From Streptomyces lycii (GTDB taxonomy: Bacteria > Actinomycetota > Actinomycetes > Streptomycetales > Streptomycetaceae): DNA of 44,694 bases. The stretch is taken from assembly GCF_009735685.1 (NCBI RefSeq), contig NZ_WHPN01000271.1, positions 53,538 through 98,231 on the forward strand, read 5' to 3'. The notes below the pieces were generated by a model. That model did no database searches, had not been told where the DNA came from, and saw nothing but the letters and a program-made list of their open reading frames with translations. The position numbers and the translations under genes were made by a program. This document shows positions 1 to 8,702 of the stretch, one piece after another. Every line of letters starts with the position of its first letter. The stretch's first letter is position 1.

Positions 1-190
1 GCGCGGCGGATGGGCGGACGGCCCCGGGAGGAGACGAAGCCTGACGCCCTCCGGCCGCGCGTGCCGGGCCCCTGTGGCGTCACGCCGGGGCGGGTGCCGG
101 GTGGCCGATGCCCGTCTTCCGCCTGCACGCCCGGCCATTTCACCGTCCCGGAGCCCTGCACATGGCCGGTGCTCCAGGCGCTGTCCGGCG

Positions 191-1039
191 TTACGGGCGG
201 TGCCGGCCGAAGAACTCGGCGAGGGCGTGGGCGGTGTGCTGAGGCTGGTCCTCGGCGATGAAGTGGCCGGCTTCGGGGATGGTGGCCCGCTGGGCGCCGG
301 GGATGGCCGCGGCGAGCCGGTCGCCGGTGCCGGGGTGGAGCCACTGGTCTTCCGCGCCCCACAGCACCAGGGTGGGTGCGGTGACGCGGTCCAGGCGGGC
401 GACGGCGTCCCGGGTGTCCTCGAAGGTGACGGCGCAGACCTGGTCCAGCCAGCGCTGCCGGCCGTCGGCTCCGGCCCAGGGGGCGAGGTAGGCGGCGGTG
501 TCCGCGTCGGACATCGGCAGGTGCGTCGCGGTGCGCAGGCGTGCGGTGATGATGTCGTCGAAGACGTGCGGCGGCATGGTCCGGTACGCCTCGGCGTAGC
601 GCTGCTGGTGTTCGGTGAACGGTGTGTTCCACGGGCCGAGCACGGCGGCGTCCAGCAGGGCGATGTTGCTCGCCGGCAGCTGCTCGGTCAGGTGGGCACG
701 CATCACGATCCCCCCGCCGATGTCGTGCCCGGCCAGGCTGGGGGCTTCCAGGCCCCAGTGTTCGGTCAGCTCGACGAGCGTGCGTGCCTGCAAGGCGATG
801 GAGGGCGCCGCGCCCGGCGCGATGCGCGAATCGCCGAACCCGAGCAGGTCCCAGGTGTAGACGGTGTGGTGACGGGCGAGCGCGGGCACCACGTTCCGCC
901 AGAGGTAGGAGGAAGCGGGGGTTCCGTGGACCAGGACGACGGGTGGGCCTTCGCCGAAGACGCCCGTGGCGACCTCGCCGGCGGCGACCCGGGTGCGCCG
1001 GCGCAGCTTCCACGGTGTGTGCCCGTTGTGCGTCCTCAT
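191..1039 (-). CDS. alpha/beta hydrolase, Asp-nucleophile (dehalogenase/epoxide hydrolase-like)
   Basis: This is a 282-residue cytoplasmic alpha/beta hydrolase. The oxyanion HG is at residues 38-39. The nucleophile elbow reads GHDIGG with Asp106, an acidic residue sits near 231 (WGAEDQW), and the catalytic His is His259 (EAGHF). An Asp in the nucleophile position is usual in haloalkane or fluoroacetate dehalogenases and epoxide hydrolases, not in Ser esterases, so attack on a halide or epoxide substrate is inferred; the actual substrate cannot be read. The ATG is preceded by GGAGG about 8 bases upstream. It is divergent from the CGNR regulator at 1106, with only 66 bases between them, which suggests control by that protein. 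Confidence 0.9.
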   Translation of the reverse strand: MRTHNGHTPWKLRRRTRVAAGEVATGVFGEGPPVVLVHGTPASSYLWRNVVPALARHHTVYTWDLLGFGDSRIAPGAAPSIALQARTLVELTEHWGLEAPSLAGHDIGGGIVMRAHLTEQLPASNIALLDAAVLGPWNTPFTEHQQRYAEAYRTMPPHVFDDIITARLRTATHLPMSDADTAAYLAPWAGADGRQRWLDQVCAVTFEDTRDAVARLDRVTAPTLVLWGAEDQWLHPGTGDRLAAAIPGAQRATIPEAGHFIAEDQPQHTAHALAEFFGRHRP

Positions 1040-1105
1040 CTCCGAGCCTCCATGCTGTAATGGGTATAATGACTCTTATCCGGTTACGCTAGCATGAGGT
1101 AAGGC
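1040..1105. promoter_or_regulatory. shared divergent promoter of hydrolase and CGNR gene
   Basis: This 66-base gap contains TATAAT at 1065-1070, a plausible -10 box for the rightward CGNR gene. Around it lies an imperfect dyad with outer arms CATGCT and AGCATG and inner arms GTAA and TTAC. GAGGTAAGG just before 1106 is the ribosome site of the CGNR gene. That the dyad is an operator is inference. Confidence 0.5.
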
Positions 1106-1726
1106 GTGAAGTTTCCTTTTTCCGATTACGCGACGGGTGCGGGTGTGGCGACCGATCTGGTCAACACCTCCGCCCGGGTCCGCAGGAGTACGGGCGAGGT
1201 GCTCGTGGACGCGAACGCACTCGGCCGCTTCCTGGCCGACCGCGGTCTCCTCCCGGATGCTCCGGCGCAGGACCTCCGGCCGACCGCGCAGGACCTGGAG
1301 GAGGTGCTCGCGCTGCGCCGGGAAGTGCGCGCTCTTCTGGAGGCCACCGGCGAAGAACAGGTCGCCGACGGCGCCAACGCACTGGTCGGGCGGGCAGGCG
1401 TGGGGCCCGTACTGCACAGGGACGCGGACGGCCGCTGGCAGTGGTACGTCGAGACCTCCCCGCGGGCCTCGCTCGCCGAAGAGCTGGCCGCCCTCATCGG
1501 CACCGGGCTGCTCGGCGTCCTGCACACACTCCAGCACGACCGCATCCGGCACTGCTCCTCGCCGGTGTGCGACGGCATGTTCGTGGACACCAGCAAGGCG
1601 GGGCGCCGCCGCTACTGCATGCCCGGCCTGTGCGGCAACCGCCTCAACGTCGCCAACCACCGCGCCCGCCGGCTCGCGGACGAGGCCCGCTCCCCGGACT
1701 CCGCCGGGAAGAACCCCCGGGCTTGA
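1106..1726 (+). CDS. CGNR zinc-finger (ABATE domain) putative regulator
   Basis: This 206-residue protein has an N-terminal ABATE-like domain with DLVNT near residues 17-21. Its C-terminal zinc finger has Cys150, Cys155, Cys171 and Cys176, the last within the signature CGNR (176-179), followed by the basic stretch NHRARR. Proteins of this family are generally taken to be DNA-binding stress or substrate-responsive regulators; the ligand is unknown. The GTG start follows a strong GAGGTAAGG. It is divergent from the Asp-nucleophile hydrolase, the first of three such CGNR/hydrolase pairs in this window. Confidence 0.92.
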   Translation: MKFPFSDYATGAGVATDLVNTSARVRRSTGEVLVDANALGRFLADRGLLPDAPAQDLRPTAQDLEEVLALRREVRALLEATGEEQVADGANALVGRAGVGPVLHRDADGRWQWYVETSPRASLAEELAALIGTGLLGVLHTLQHDRIRHCSSPVCDGMFVDTSKAGRRRYCMPGLCGNRLNVANHRARRLADEARSPDSAGKNPRA

Positions 1727-2330
1727 GGGGCCTGGTGGTCCCGAGGCCGCTCGACGGCAGCAACGAAGGTCCCGGCGGCGAGTGCGGCCGGCCGGCCATG
1801 GGGCCGGAACCGTCCGCGTACTCCTTCGGCCGGCCGGAGCGGCCCGGGACCTTCCCGTACGGGCGCCCGGCCCGGGAGGTGATGGCCGGTTACCGGACGA
1901 ACGCCGGGTCCGGCTCCGACGGCCCGCACGACCTTTGGGTCCGCCCGGGTCCGGCGCAGCACGGAGTCCGCGGAGCGGCCCAGCCTCCGGCCCGTCGACT
2001 CGCAGACGGTCGACTCCCGGGCTGTGCTCCTGTGCCACCGGCCTGCCTCGGCGCCGGTTGCGCGTCCGGGATCCGAGTGGCTTCGGGGCCCGGTCCTGCC
2101 GGGTCGTCACCGGCATGCGCGACCGCCGGCCCGGCGGCGATGAGCCATCGCCGGACGCGCCCAATCCCCGCTGGTCCGGGCCGGGGCGGACGGCTGCGGG
2201 TGTTGCTCGGTCGCGGCCGAACTCCGGGCCCACGGGAGCGTGGTCATGCGCTGGAGAAGTTCACCGGGATCCGCCGGTGCCGTCGGGCGGATCCGTGACC
2301 AGTCCCGTGAAGGGGCCCGCCCGGGGGCGG
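1727..2330. other. 604-base gap, no convincing gene
   Basis: Open frames here are GC-driven and rich in Arg, Pro and Gly, with no recognisable motif. A perfect 10-base inverted repeat (CCGGCCGGCC at 1788-1797 with its complement at 1828-1837) could end transcription of the CGNR gene, though the 30-base loop is long. The gap ends at the stop of the convergent tetR-like gene. Confidence 0.5.
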
Positions 2331-2939
2331 TCAGACGGGCGGCCAGTTTCGCAGCGCCGCGTCGGCCACCTGCTGGAGTTCGCAGCGGGTGGCGCCGCCG
2401 GCGGCCTGGACGGCGATGCCGTTCGACACGGTCATGATGTATCGGGCGAGCAGTTCCGGGTCCGCGCCGGGGGGCAGGTCGCCCTCGTCGACGGCCCGCT
2501 GGAACCGGTGGCGGAGGCGGGCACGGCCGTCGTCGCGCCAGGCGGTCAGGGCATCCTGGGCCGCCCGGCCGGAGTCGCCCGCGGCCAGCGAGCCCTGCAC
2601 GCCCAGGCATCCGGCGGGGCAGCCGGGGCGGGTGGTCGTGCTGACCGAGCCGGCGAGGAACGCCGTGGCCACCTCGCGGGCGGTCGGCTTCTCCAGCGCG
2701 CGGTCCGCATAGGCGGCGGGGCCTTCGGTGTAGCGCTCCAGGGCCTTGCGGAACAGCTCCTCCTTGTTGCCGAAGGCCGCGTACATGCTCTTGCGGGTGA
2801 TGCCCATGGCCCGGGTCAGGTCGGTCAGGCTGGCGCCTTCATAGCCCTGCTCCCAGAAGACCCTCATCGCCCGCTCCAGGGCCTCGTCGGCGTCAAAGCC
2901 TCTCGGCCGGCCGACCGGCGCTTTCCGGGTGATCTCCAC
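2331..2939 (-). CDS. TetR/AcrR family repressor
   Basis: This 202-residue regulator has an N-terminal TetR helix-turn-helix at about residues 20-65 (ALERAMRVFWEQGYEGASL, then LTRAMGITRKSMYAAFGNKE). The C-terminal ligand domain contains a Cys-rich GCPAGCLG near residues 106-113, as in the group of TetR proteins that govern adjacent oxidoreductases. It is divergent from the SDR gene at 3031, and the gap holds a perfect operator dyad. Autoregulation and repression of the SDR gene, relieved by a small molecule, are inferred from that layout. Confidence 0.93.
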   Translation of the reverse strand: MEITRKAPVGRPRGFDADEALERAMRVFWEQGYEGASLTDLTRAMGITRKSMYAAFGNKEELFRKALERYTEGPAAYADRALEKPTAREVATAFLAGSVSTTTRPGCPAGCLGVQGSLAAGDSGRAAQDALTAWRDDGRARLRHRFQRAVDEGDLPPGADPELLARYIMTVSNGIAVQAAGGATRCELQQVADAALRNWPPV

Positions 2940-2957
2940 GGTCCCATCCTACCTCTC

Positions 2958-3009
2958 GATACCGATCGGTGCAGAAGTGCTACGGTTCCATTACGCACCG
3001 ATCGGTATC
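2958..3009. promoter_or_regulatory. TetR-type operator: two copies of a palindrome as a perfect inverted repeat
   Basis: GATACCGATCGGTGC at 2958-2972 is repeated as its exact reverse complement at 2995-3009. Each arm holds the 10-base palindrome ACCGATCGGT, so two TetR dimers could bind 37 bases apart. The site lies in the 91-base gap between the divergent tetR-like and SDR genes and would cover both promoters. Confidence 0.85.
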
Positions 3010-3030
3010 TAAGTTTCGGGAGTTCAAGCT

Positions 3031-3777
3031 ATGGGACAGCTGGAAGGCAAGACCGCCGTCGTGACCGGCGGCAGCACCGGGATCGGCCTGGCCACCGCAG
3101 CACGGCTGGCATCCGAGGGCGCCCATGTGTTCATCACCGGCCGGCGCAGGGACGCGCTCGACGGGGCCGTCGAGTCGATCGGTACCGCGGTCACCGCGGT
3201 GCCGGGCGACATATCGGAGCCCGCCGACCTGGACCGGCTCTACGCAGCGGTCCGTGACCGCGGCCGAGGCCTGGACGTGCTCTTCGCCAACGCGGGCACG
3301 GCCACGCTCGCACCGTTGGCGCAGGCCACGGAGGAACAGTACGACCGGATGTTCGGCATCAACGTCCGGGGCACCCTGCTCACCGTGCGGAAGGCGCTGC
3401 CGCTGCTCAACGACGGGGCCTCGGTGATCCTGAACGACTCCATCCGCGCCGACGACGGCCGGGAGACCTTCGGCCTGTACGCGGCGTCGAAGGCCGCGGT
3501 CCGGTCCCTCGCGCGGACCTGGGCCAACGAACTGAAGGGCAGGGGCATCCGGGTCAACTCGGTGGCGCCGGGCGCGATCGACACCCCCGGAGCCGACATC
3601 GCCATCGGCGAGGAGAACGCGGCCGCCGTCAAGGCGGAACTCGCTGCGGGAGTCCCGGTCGGCCGCAGGGGACGCCCGGAGGAGGTCGCCGCCGCCGTGG
3701 CCTTCCTCGCCTCCGCGGACAGCAGCTTCCTGCTCGGCACCACCCTGCACGTCAACGGCGGCGAGAACCAGTTCTGA
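3031..3777 (+). CDS. short-chain dehydrogenase/reductase
   Basis: This is a 248-residue classical SDR. It has the Rossmann motif TGGSTGIG at residues 12-19, NAG at 87-89, and an intact catalytic set with Ser137 and Tyr150-x3-Lys154. The protein ends with the usual NGGENQF-type tail. It should reduce a carbonyl or oxidise an alcohol with NAD(P)H; the Arg residues after the second strand (TGRRR) favour NADP, which is inference. No membrane segment or signal peptide is seen. It is divergent from the TetR gene and almost certainly its target because of the operator between them. Confidence 0.93.
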   Translation: MGQLEGKTAVVTGGSTGIGLATAARLASEGAHVFITGRRRDALDGAVESIGTAVTAVPGDISEPADLDRLYAAVRDRGRGLDVLFANAGTATLAPLAQATEEQYDRMFGINVRGTLLTVRKALPLLNDGASVILNDSIRADDGRETFGLYAASKAAVRSLARTWANELKGRGIRVNSVAPGAIDTPGADIAIGEENAAAVKAELAAGVPVGRRGRPEEVAAAVAFLASADSSFLLGTTLHVNGGENQF

Positions 3778-4347
3778 CCCGCCGGGCAAAGCCCCGGCCG
3801 GCCGCCCGCGCGCAGACCGCCCGGTCCCGGCCGGCTCTGCGCGCACCACCCGCCTCCGGCGGAACTGAGAACGGGGGAGGGCTCTTCGACCTCCCCGGGT
3901 CGCAGCCCTTCCCCGTCAGGGGGCCATCCGCTCACCCGTCGACTCGGGTCCCTGCGCGCTCACTCCCGCCGGCCGTCGCGGCGCTCAGGCGGCCGCGCAC
4001 GCCGGCTTCGGCCACACGGCCGGCGACGCCGTGATCGCTGACTTGCCCGGCCGTGATCGCTCGCCGTCACCGAGTTGGTCACGAACGCGCACCGAGTCGC
4101 TCTGGAGTGACCGTGCGCAGGAGGCATGGCGCCGGGGTCGCCGCCGTGGCCGGTGCGTAGACGGCGAACGCTGTCCGCGGCCCGGCAAGCCAGCGATCAG
4201 TGCCGCGGCGCGGGCGATGCCGGTCTGCTGCTTGAACGGCTCGCCCGTCATGATCGCAGCGTATGACATCGATATCTCCGTCCACGACGAAGTATCCGGC
4301 TTCGATCATCGACTTCGGAGAAGTTCCGCGAGAGAGGACCACTGACC
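3778..4347. other. 570-base gap with terminator-like hairpin and a 12-base direct repeat
   Basis: A perfect 9-base stem (GCGCGCAGA at 3808-3816 with TCTGCGCGC at 3836-3844) follows the SDR gene and may end its transcription. GCCGTGATCGCT occurs twice, at 4028-4039 and 4050-4061, 22 bases apart (two helical turns), 290 bases before the PhzF gene. The frames here show no motif I recognise. A GAGAGGA ribosome site precedes the ATG at 4348. Confidence 0.45.
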
Positions 4348-5265
4348 ATGTCGGATTCGGGCAGGACCACCGCGACCGCACCGTCCGGGCACGGGGCCAC
4401 CGAGGTGCTGCACTACACCGCCTTCTCCACCAGCCCGGCCGGCGGCAACGGCGCCGGCGTGATCCTCGACGCCTCCGCCCTCGGCGACGACGAGATGGTG
4501 GCCATCGCCGCCGGACTCGGCTATTCGGAATCCGCCTTCGTCACCCCCGGGCCCGATGCGGACGACGAACGGTCTTTCACCCTGCGGTTCTTCAGCCCCA
4601 GGGCGGAGGTCGGCTTCTGCGGTCATGCCACCGTCGCCACCGCGGTGGCGCTGGGCGAGCACCGCGGCACGGGCGACTTCGGCTTCCACACCTCCGCGGG
4701 CCACGTTCCCGTCACCGTCCGGGAGGACGACGGCGTACTGAAGGCCACGCTCACCAGCGTCGAGCCCCGGGTGCACGATGCCGCACCCGCCGATGTGGCG
4801 GAAGCACTGGCGGCGCTCGGCTGGCAGGCGAGCGAACTCGATGACGCGCTGCCGCCGAGGATCGCCTTCGCGGGCGTGCGCCACCTGGTGCTCGCGGCCG
4901 CCACCCGCGAGCGACTGGCCGCCCTGGACTACGACTTCGACCGGCTGCTGCGGCTGATGGAGCGGCTCGACCTGACGACCGTCCAGCTCGTGTGGCGCCA
5001 GGCGCCGACCATCTTCCACGTCCGCGACCCGTTCCCGGTCGGCGGCGTGGTGGAGGACGCCGCGACGGGCGCGGCGGCAGCGGCGTTCGGCGCCTACGCC
5101 CGCGACTTGGCGCTCGTCCCGGAGGACGCAACGCTCACGCTCCACCAGGGCTACGACATGGGACGTCCGTCCTTGCTGGAAGTCGGCCTGCGCCCCGGTG
5201 ACCGGCGAGTGCGCGTCACCGGAGCCGCGGTCGCCATCCGGCCGGGGGCGGCGTCCGGGACGTAG
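4348..5265 (+). CDS. PhzF family isomerase/epimerase
   Basis: This is a 305-residue PhzF-fold protein with the two-domain hot-dog-like architecture expected at this length. The catalytic Glu is Glu61 in GYSESAF, the signature GFCGHAT is at residues 89-95, and the second-domain mirror motif EDAATGAAA is near residues 233-241. Family members catalyse isomerisation or epimerisation without cofactor; PhzF itself acts in phenazine synthesis. No other phenazine gene is nearby, so a phenazine role is not supported and the substrate is unknown. The extra 15 or so N-terminal residues before VLHYTAF look like an extension. Confidence 0.92.
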   Translation: MSDSGRTTATAPSGHGATEVLHYTAFSTSPAGGNGAGVILDASALGDDEMVAIAAGLGYSESAFVTPGPDADDERSFTLRFFSPRAEVGFCGHATVATAVALGEHRGTGDFGFHTSAGHVPVTVREDDGVLKATLTSVEPRVHDAAPADVAEALAALGWQASELDDALPPRIAFAGVRHLVLAAATRERLAALDYDFDRLLRLMERLDLTTVQLVWRQAPTIFHVRDPFPVGGVVEDAATGAAAAAFGAYARDLALVPEDATLTLHQGYDMGRPSLLEVGLRPGDRRVRVTGAAVAIRPGAASGT

Positions 5266-5273
5266 CGGAACAC

Positions 5274-5302
5274 GGAGCCGGCACGCGGGCTGTGCCGGCT
5301 CC
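5274..5302 (+). terminator. hairpin after PhzF gene
   Basis: A perfect 11-base stem (GGAGCCGGCAC at 5274-5284 with its complement at 5292-5302) and a 7-base loop begin 9 bases after the PhzF stop codon. Confidence 0.8.
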
Positions 5303-5641
5303 GGCGCACCCGAGGGATCAGGGCGCGTCCGCACAGTCATGGGGGGCGGCCAAGCACCGGGCGAGCCGGCCGCCGTACCGCTCGCCGAGGGACCACCCGG
5401 GCAGTTGGGGAACGGGCGCCGGGGGAGACCCGGGTGACATCCCGGACCAGCTGGCGTTCCGGCGGTGGAGGCGATTCCGTACGGTGCGCACGGGCACCGG
5501 CCCCACCACGCCGGTGCCCGGGACCGGGCACCGGCGGTGGCGACGTGGGGAGCGGGCCGAGGAGCGGATGATCCTCGCCCGGTGCCCTGGGTTCTGGCAC
5601 CTCAGGAGCCGACGGCCTCGGCCCTGTCCCGGACTGGAGCC
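5303..5641. other. convergent gap with second terminator hairpin
   Basis: This is the gap between the convergent PhzF and dienelactone hydrolase genes. A perfect 10-base stem (GGGCACCGGC at 5492-5501 with its complement at 5510-5519, loop of 8) is followed by another GGGCACCGG copy. It could serve as a terminator for the leftward gene. I see no coding sequence. Confidence 0.55.
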
Positions 5642-6373
5642 TCAGCCGGACAGGGTGCGGCCGAGGAGGGGCAGCAGACGGTCCCAGTGATGCTGCAGCG
5701 CGGCGGGGTTGAAGGCGTCGGTGTCGGACATGGTGAAGCCGTGAACGGTCCCGGGGTAGATCTCGGAGGTGTAGTCGGCACCCGCCGCGTCCAGCGCCTT
5801 GTTGAGCCGGCCGAGGGCCCCCGGCGTCAAGTCGCTCTCGGCGTGCCCGAAGTGGACCTCGGCGGTGAGTTCGGAGAGGCTGCCGGGCCCGTCGGCCCCC
5901 ACCGGGGCGTGGAATGCGGCGAGTGCGGCCACCCGGCCGGGGTGGGCCGCGGCGGTGCGCGTCGCCATCAGGCCGCCGATGCAGTAGCCGGTCACCGCGA
6001 CCGGTCCGGCGCCGGCCTCGGGCTGAGCGGTGAGGAACCCCAGATAGGCGTCGGCGTCGCTCAGGGCACGTTCTGTGGTGTGCGCCTCGATCATGGGCAT
6101 CAGCCGGGCGAATATCGCGGGCCGGACCTCCTCCCCGATGTGCTCGGGAAGTTCGGTCACCGGGGCCGGGCCGTGCCGGTAGAAGAGGTTGGGGACGAGT
6201 ACGCAGTACCCGTGCCCGGCGAGTTCGCGGGCCATGTCCCGCAGCACGGGGCGGATGCCGAAGCCGTCCGGGTACATCAGCACCCCCGGGTGCTGTCCGC
6301 CACCGTCGGGGAAGGCGGCGAACGCGTCGGCCCGTCCGTCGGCGGTGGGGATCCGCAGCATCTTGGTGGGCAT
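5642..6373 (-). CDS. dienelactone hydrolase family protein
   Basis: This 243-residue alpha/beta hydrolase has the dienelactone hydrolase triad: Cys131 in GYCIGG, Asp181 in the stretch HAESDLTPG, and His211 in TVHGF. In the family the Cys attacks lactone or ester carbonyls, for example in aromatic ring-cleavage pathways; here the substrate is unknown. The ATG at 6373 was chosen over longer in-frame starts because AGGAGA sits 6 bases upstream and the homology begins at MPTKMLRIPT. It lies on the same strand as, and 332 bases downstream of, the XRE regulator gene. Confidence 0.92.
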   Translation of the reverse strand: MPTKMLRIPTADGRADAFAAFPDGGGQHPGVLMYPDGFGIRPVLRDMARELAGHGYCVLVPNLFYRHGPAPVTELPEHIGEEVRPAIFARLMPMIEAHTTERALSDADAYLGFLTAQPEAGAGPVAVTGYCIGGLMATRTAAAHPGRVAALAAFHAPVGADGPGSLSELTAEVHFGHAESDLTPGALGRLNKALDAAGADYTSEIYPGTVHGFTMSDTDAFNPAALQHHWDRLLPLLGRTLSG

Positions 6374-6705
6374 GGGTTCTCCTGTCGTGATTGACGTGTT
6401 TGAGCCTGTGGTCAACACGACGGAGGCGGAGCCCGTGCACCAACGCGAGATCCCCGAACGGACAGCGGGCCGGCACCGGACAGACCGGCACCGGTCCGTA
6501 CGGCGCTCAGAAGGGCACCGGGTCACCAATCCGTGTGTGGCGCGATGCCGTCCCGGTAGTCATGGCGGACAGCGTAGCCCACCGGGCAAAGCCGAGGCCG
6601 GCCCGTCAGGTCGTCGCGCTGGTCGCGAGAACGATCTCCGTGGCACGCCGTGATCCTGGTGCGGCCCGCGTTCCCGTCGGGCCGGGCGGGGGGTGGGCGG
6701 CGTTC
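6374..6705. other. 332-base gap, promoter region only
   Basis: No coding sequence is apparent. It should hold the promoter of the leftward dienelactone hydrolase and the end of the XRE transcript. Two CCGGCAC-containing blocks near 6470-6500 are the only repeats noticed. Confidence 0.4.
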
Positions 6706-7578
6706 TCAGTGCGGTGAGCCGTGAGCCCGGCGGCCGAGGGCCGGGTTGTCGCGGGGGCTCCGCAGTGCCGAGCCGAGGAGGGCCAGTTTGCCGGCGTCGT
6801 CGGTATCGGGGTCGGGGTGGTAGACGACGAGCATGATGCCGTCCGTGTCGGTGACGAGCAGCTTCTCTCTGTGCAGACGCAGCTCGCCGACCTCCGGGTG
6901 GTTGAACGAGACAACGGCCGTGCCGCCTCGCAGCCGCACGTCGTGGCGTGCCCACAACCGCCTGAACAGCGGGCTGACCAGGGAGAGTTCACCGACGAGT
7001 TCGATGCAGCGCGGATCGTCGGTGTCGGTGCCGACCGCGTCCCGGAAGCCGGCGACCAGCCCGGCGGCGACGTCTTCCGAGTGGGGCGAGAACAGGTCCT
7101 GTTCGCCGGTGTCCAGGAACACGTCCCGCAGTCGGTTGGCCCCCACGACCAGGCGCGGGGAGAGCGCGGTGGCCAGAGGGTTGGCGGCGAGGATGTCGAG
7201 GTAGCGGCCCTCGGCGAACGCCGGCAGCGGGAGCATGGACACGAGCCGGGCCGTACTGGGCGGGAGCGTCTCCTTGCGCGGGCGCCGCCGACGGCGGGGC
7301 TTGTCCGCGGCGAGGTCGAGCAGGTACGCCCTGGAGACGTCGTCGAGGCGCAGAACGCGGGCGAGGGATTCGAGGACCTGCACCGACGGCCTGCGGTCGC
7401 GGCCGCGTTCCAGACGCAGGTAGTAGTCGGCGCTGATGCCGGCCAGCATCGCGACCTCTTCACGGCGCAGGCCCGGTGCCCGCCGCACGCCCGTCACCGG
7501 GACGCCCGCCTCTTCGGGGGTGACGAGGTCGCGGCGGGCCCGGAGGAACGCTCCCAGCCTGTTCGGCTCATCGGTCAT
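6706..7578 (-). CDS. XRE family regulator with MmyB-like ligand domain
   Basis: This 290-residue protein has an N-terminal XRE helix-turn-helix at about residues 12-80 (LGAFLRARRDL, GLRREEVAMLAGISADYYLR, LERGRDRRPS). It is followed by the MmyB-like domain typical of Streptomyces regulators, including MPAFAEGRYLD-like and VSPLFRRLWARHDVR segments; that domain may bind a fatty acyl ligand in characterised relatives. The ATG at 7578 fits the family start MTDEPNRLGAFLRARR; longer reading upstream is out of character. It is divergent from the SDR gene at 7853, its most likely target. Confidence 0.93.
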   Translation of the reverse strand: MTDEPNRLGAFLRARRDLVTPEEAGVPVTGVRRAPGLRREEVAMLAGISADYYLRLERGRDRRPSVQVLESLARVLRLDDVSRAYLLDLAADKPRRRRRPRKETLPPSTARLVSMLPLPAFAEGRYLDILAANPLATALSPRLVVGANRLRDVFLDTGEQDLFSPHSEDVAAGLVAGFRDAVGTDTDDPRCIELVGELSLVSPLFRRLWARHDVRLRGGTAVVSFNHPEVGELRLHREKLLVTDTDGIMLVVYHPDPDTDDAGKLALLGSALRSPRDNPALGRRAHGSPH

Positions 7579-7619
7579 GGGCCACACGATAGATCGCGCG
7601 GAGTGCCCGGGAGGGGGCC

Positions 7620-7638
7620 CTGTCACTCCTCTGGACAG
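7620..7638. promoter_or_regulatory. possible XRE operator dyad
   Basis: CTGTC at 7620-7624 and GACAG at 7634-7638 form an inverted repeat with a 9-base spacer, 42 bases upstream of the XRE start, in the 274-base gap between the divergent XRE and SDR genes. Its role as operator is inference. Confidence 0.4.
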
Positions 7639-7852
7639 CAAGGGCCCTGGCCGGCCCGGGGCCGCGGGCCGGATGGTGGGCGACAGCGCCGGAGAGCGGC
7701 CGGGGCACCACCGGACCGTCGCGGCAGTGAGGCGTGAACCCGGAGCCGGGGGCATCTTTCCCCGGCTTCTCCGGCGGATCGGAACCGCCGGCACCCGACC
7801 GTGCACGCCGTGCGCCGCATGAACAAGTCACACTCACATGAGGAGTAGAACC

Positions 7853-8629
7853 ATGTCTTCACTCGCCCTCGTCACCGGTGCCTCCTCAGGAATCGGCGCG
7901 GCGTTCGCCCGGCGTCTGGCCGCGGACGGATACGACCTGCTCCTCGTCGCGCGGCGGCGGGAACGGCTCGAAGCACTCGCGGCGTCGCTGCCGGGCACCG
8001 AGTCGCACGTCGTCACCGCCGACCTGGCCACCGATGAGGGCATCGACACCGTGGCCGCGGTGTGCGCGAGCCGGCCGCTGGCCATGCTCGTCAACAACGC
8101 CGGCGTCGCGCACTACATGCCGATGGACCAACTGCCTGCGGCCAGGGCGCGGGAGCTGCTGAGCGTCAAGGTCACCGCGCCGGTGATACTGACCCGCGCG
8201 GCCCTGCCCGGCATGCTCGCGCGCGGTGCCGGAACGGTCGTGAACGTCGCCGGGATGCTCGCCTTCTCGGGACCCTCGGCGCAGAAGGCCGGCCGCGCCG
8301 TCTACACGGGAACGCTGGCCCACGCCGTCGCCATGTCGCAGACCCTGCACACCGAACTGGCGGGAACCGGCGTGCGGGTGCACGTCGTCTGTCCCGGCAT
8401 CGTGGCCACCGAGTTCCACACGGTGCAGGGCCTGGACCTGTCGGCCGTCCCCCGCATGGCCCCGGAGGACGTCGTCACCGCCGCCCTCGCGGGCATCGAG
8501 CTGGGCGAGACCGTCAGCGCTCCCGGCGTCGAGGACTACGGTCTCCTCCGGGCGGTGTTCGCAGCGGACCTCGACGCGTTCGGTGCCCAGAGCCCCCGCC
8601 TCGCCTCCCGCTACCGCAGGGCGACCTGA
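7853..8629 (+). CDS. SDR-fold protein with degenerate active site
   Basis: This 258-residue SDR has GASSGIG at residues 9-15 and NNAG at 81-84, so the nucleotide-binding half is intact. The active site is not canonical: the Ser position reads Gly134 (NVAGM), and Tyr151 is followed by Leu155 where the essential Lys is expected (YTGTL). I therefore doubt ordinary dehydrogenase activity; it may bind NAD(P) without turnover or use other residues. The ATG at 7853 was chosen because AGGAG at 7841-7845 lies just upstream, whereas the ATG at 7838 overlaps that site. It is divergent from the XRE regulator. Confidence 0.9.
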   Translation: MSSLALVTGASSGIGAAFARRLAADGYDLLLVARRRERLEALAASLPGTESHVVTADLATDEGIDTVAAVCASRPLAMLVNNAGVAHYMPMDQLPAARARELLSVKVTAPVILTRAALPGMLARGAGTVVNVAGMLAFSGPSAQKAGRAVYTGTLAHAVAMSQTLHTELAGTGVRVHVVCPGIVATEFHTVQGLDLSAVPRMAPEDVVTAALAGIELGETVSAPGVEDYGLLRAVFAADLDAFGAQSPRLASRYRRAT

Positions 8630-8702
8630 CGGGTTGCCGCTTCTCGCCTTGCGGCGGGCCCGGTCGGATGCACGTCGGGCGGTACGCGGTCAGGCGACTG
8701 CT

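Noticed and set aside
1..190. Plus-strand frames at the window edge
   Set aside because: No motif or ribosome site; could hold the end of a gene to the left, but nothing supports it.
74..1060. Long open frame on the plus strand opposite the first hydrolase
   Set aside because: It is the antisense shadow of a gene with catalytic motifs; the composition is Gly/Arg/Val-rich with no domain.
1137..3257. 706-codon open frame on the plus strand
   Set aside because: It runs through the CGNR gene in another frame and across the opposite strand of the tetR gene; high GC removes stops and no motif appears.
3985..4269. 94-codon frame on the minus strand before PhzF
   Set aside because: Only its first 25 residues look protein-like; no ribosome site, family or partner could be found.
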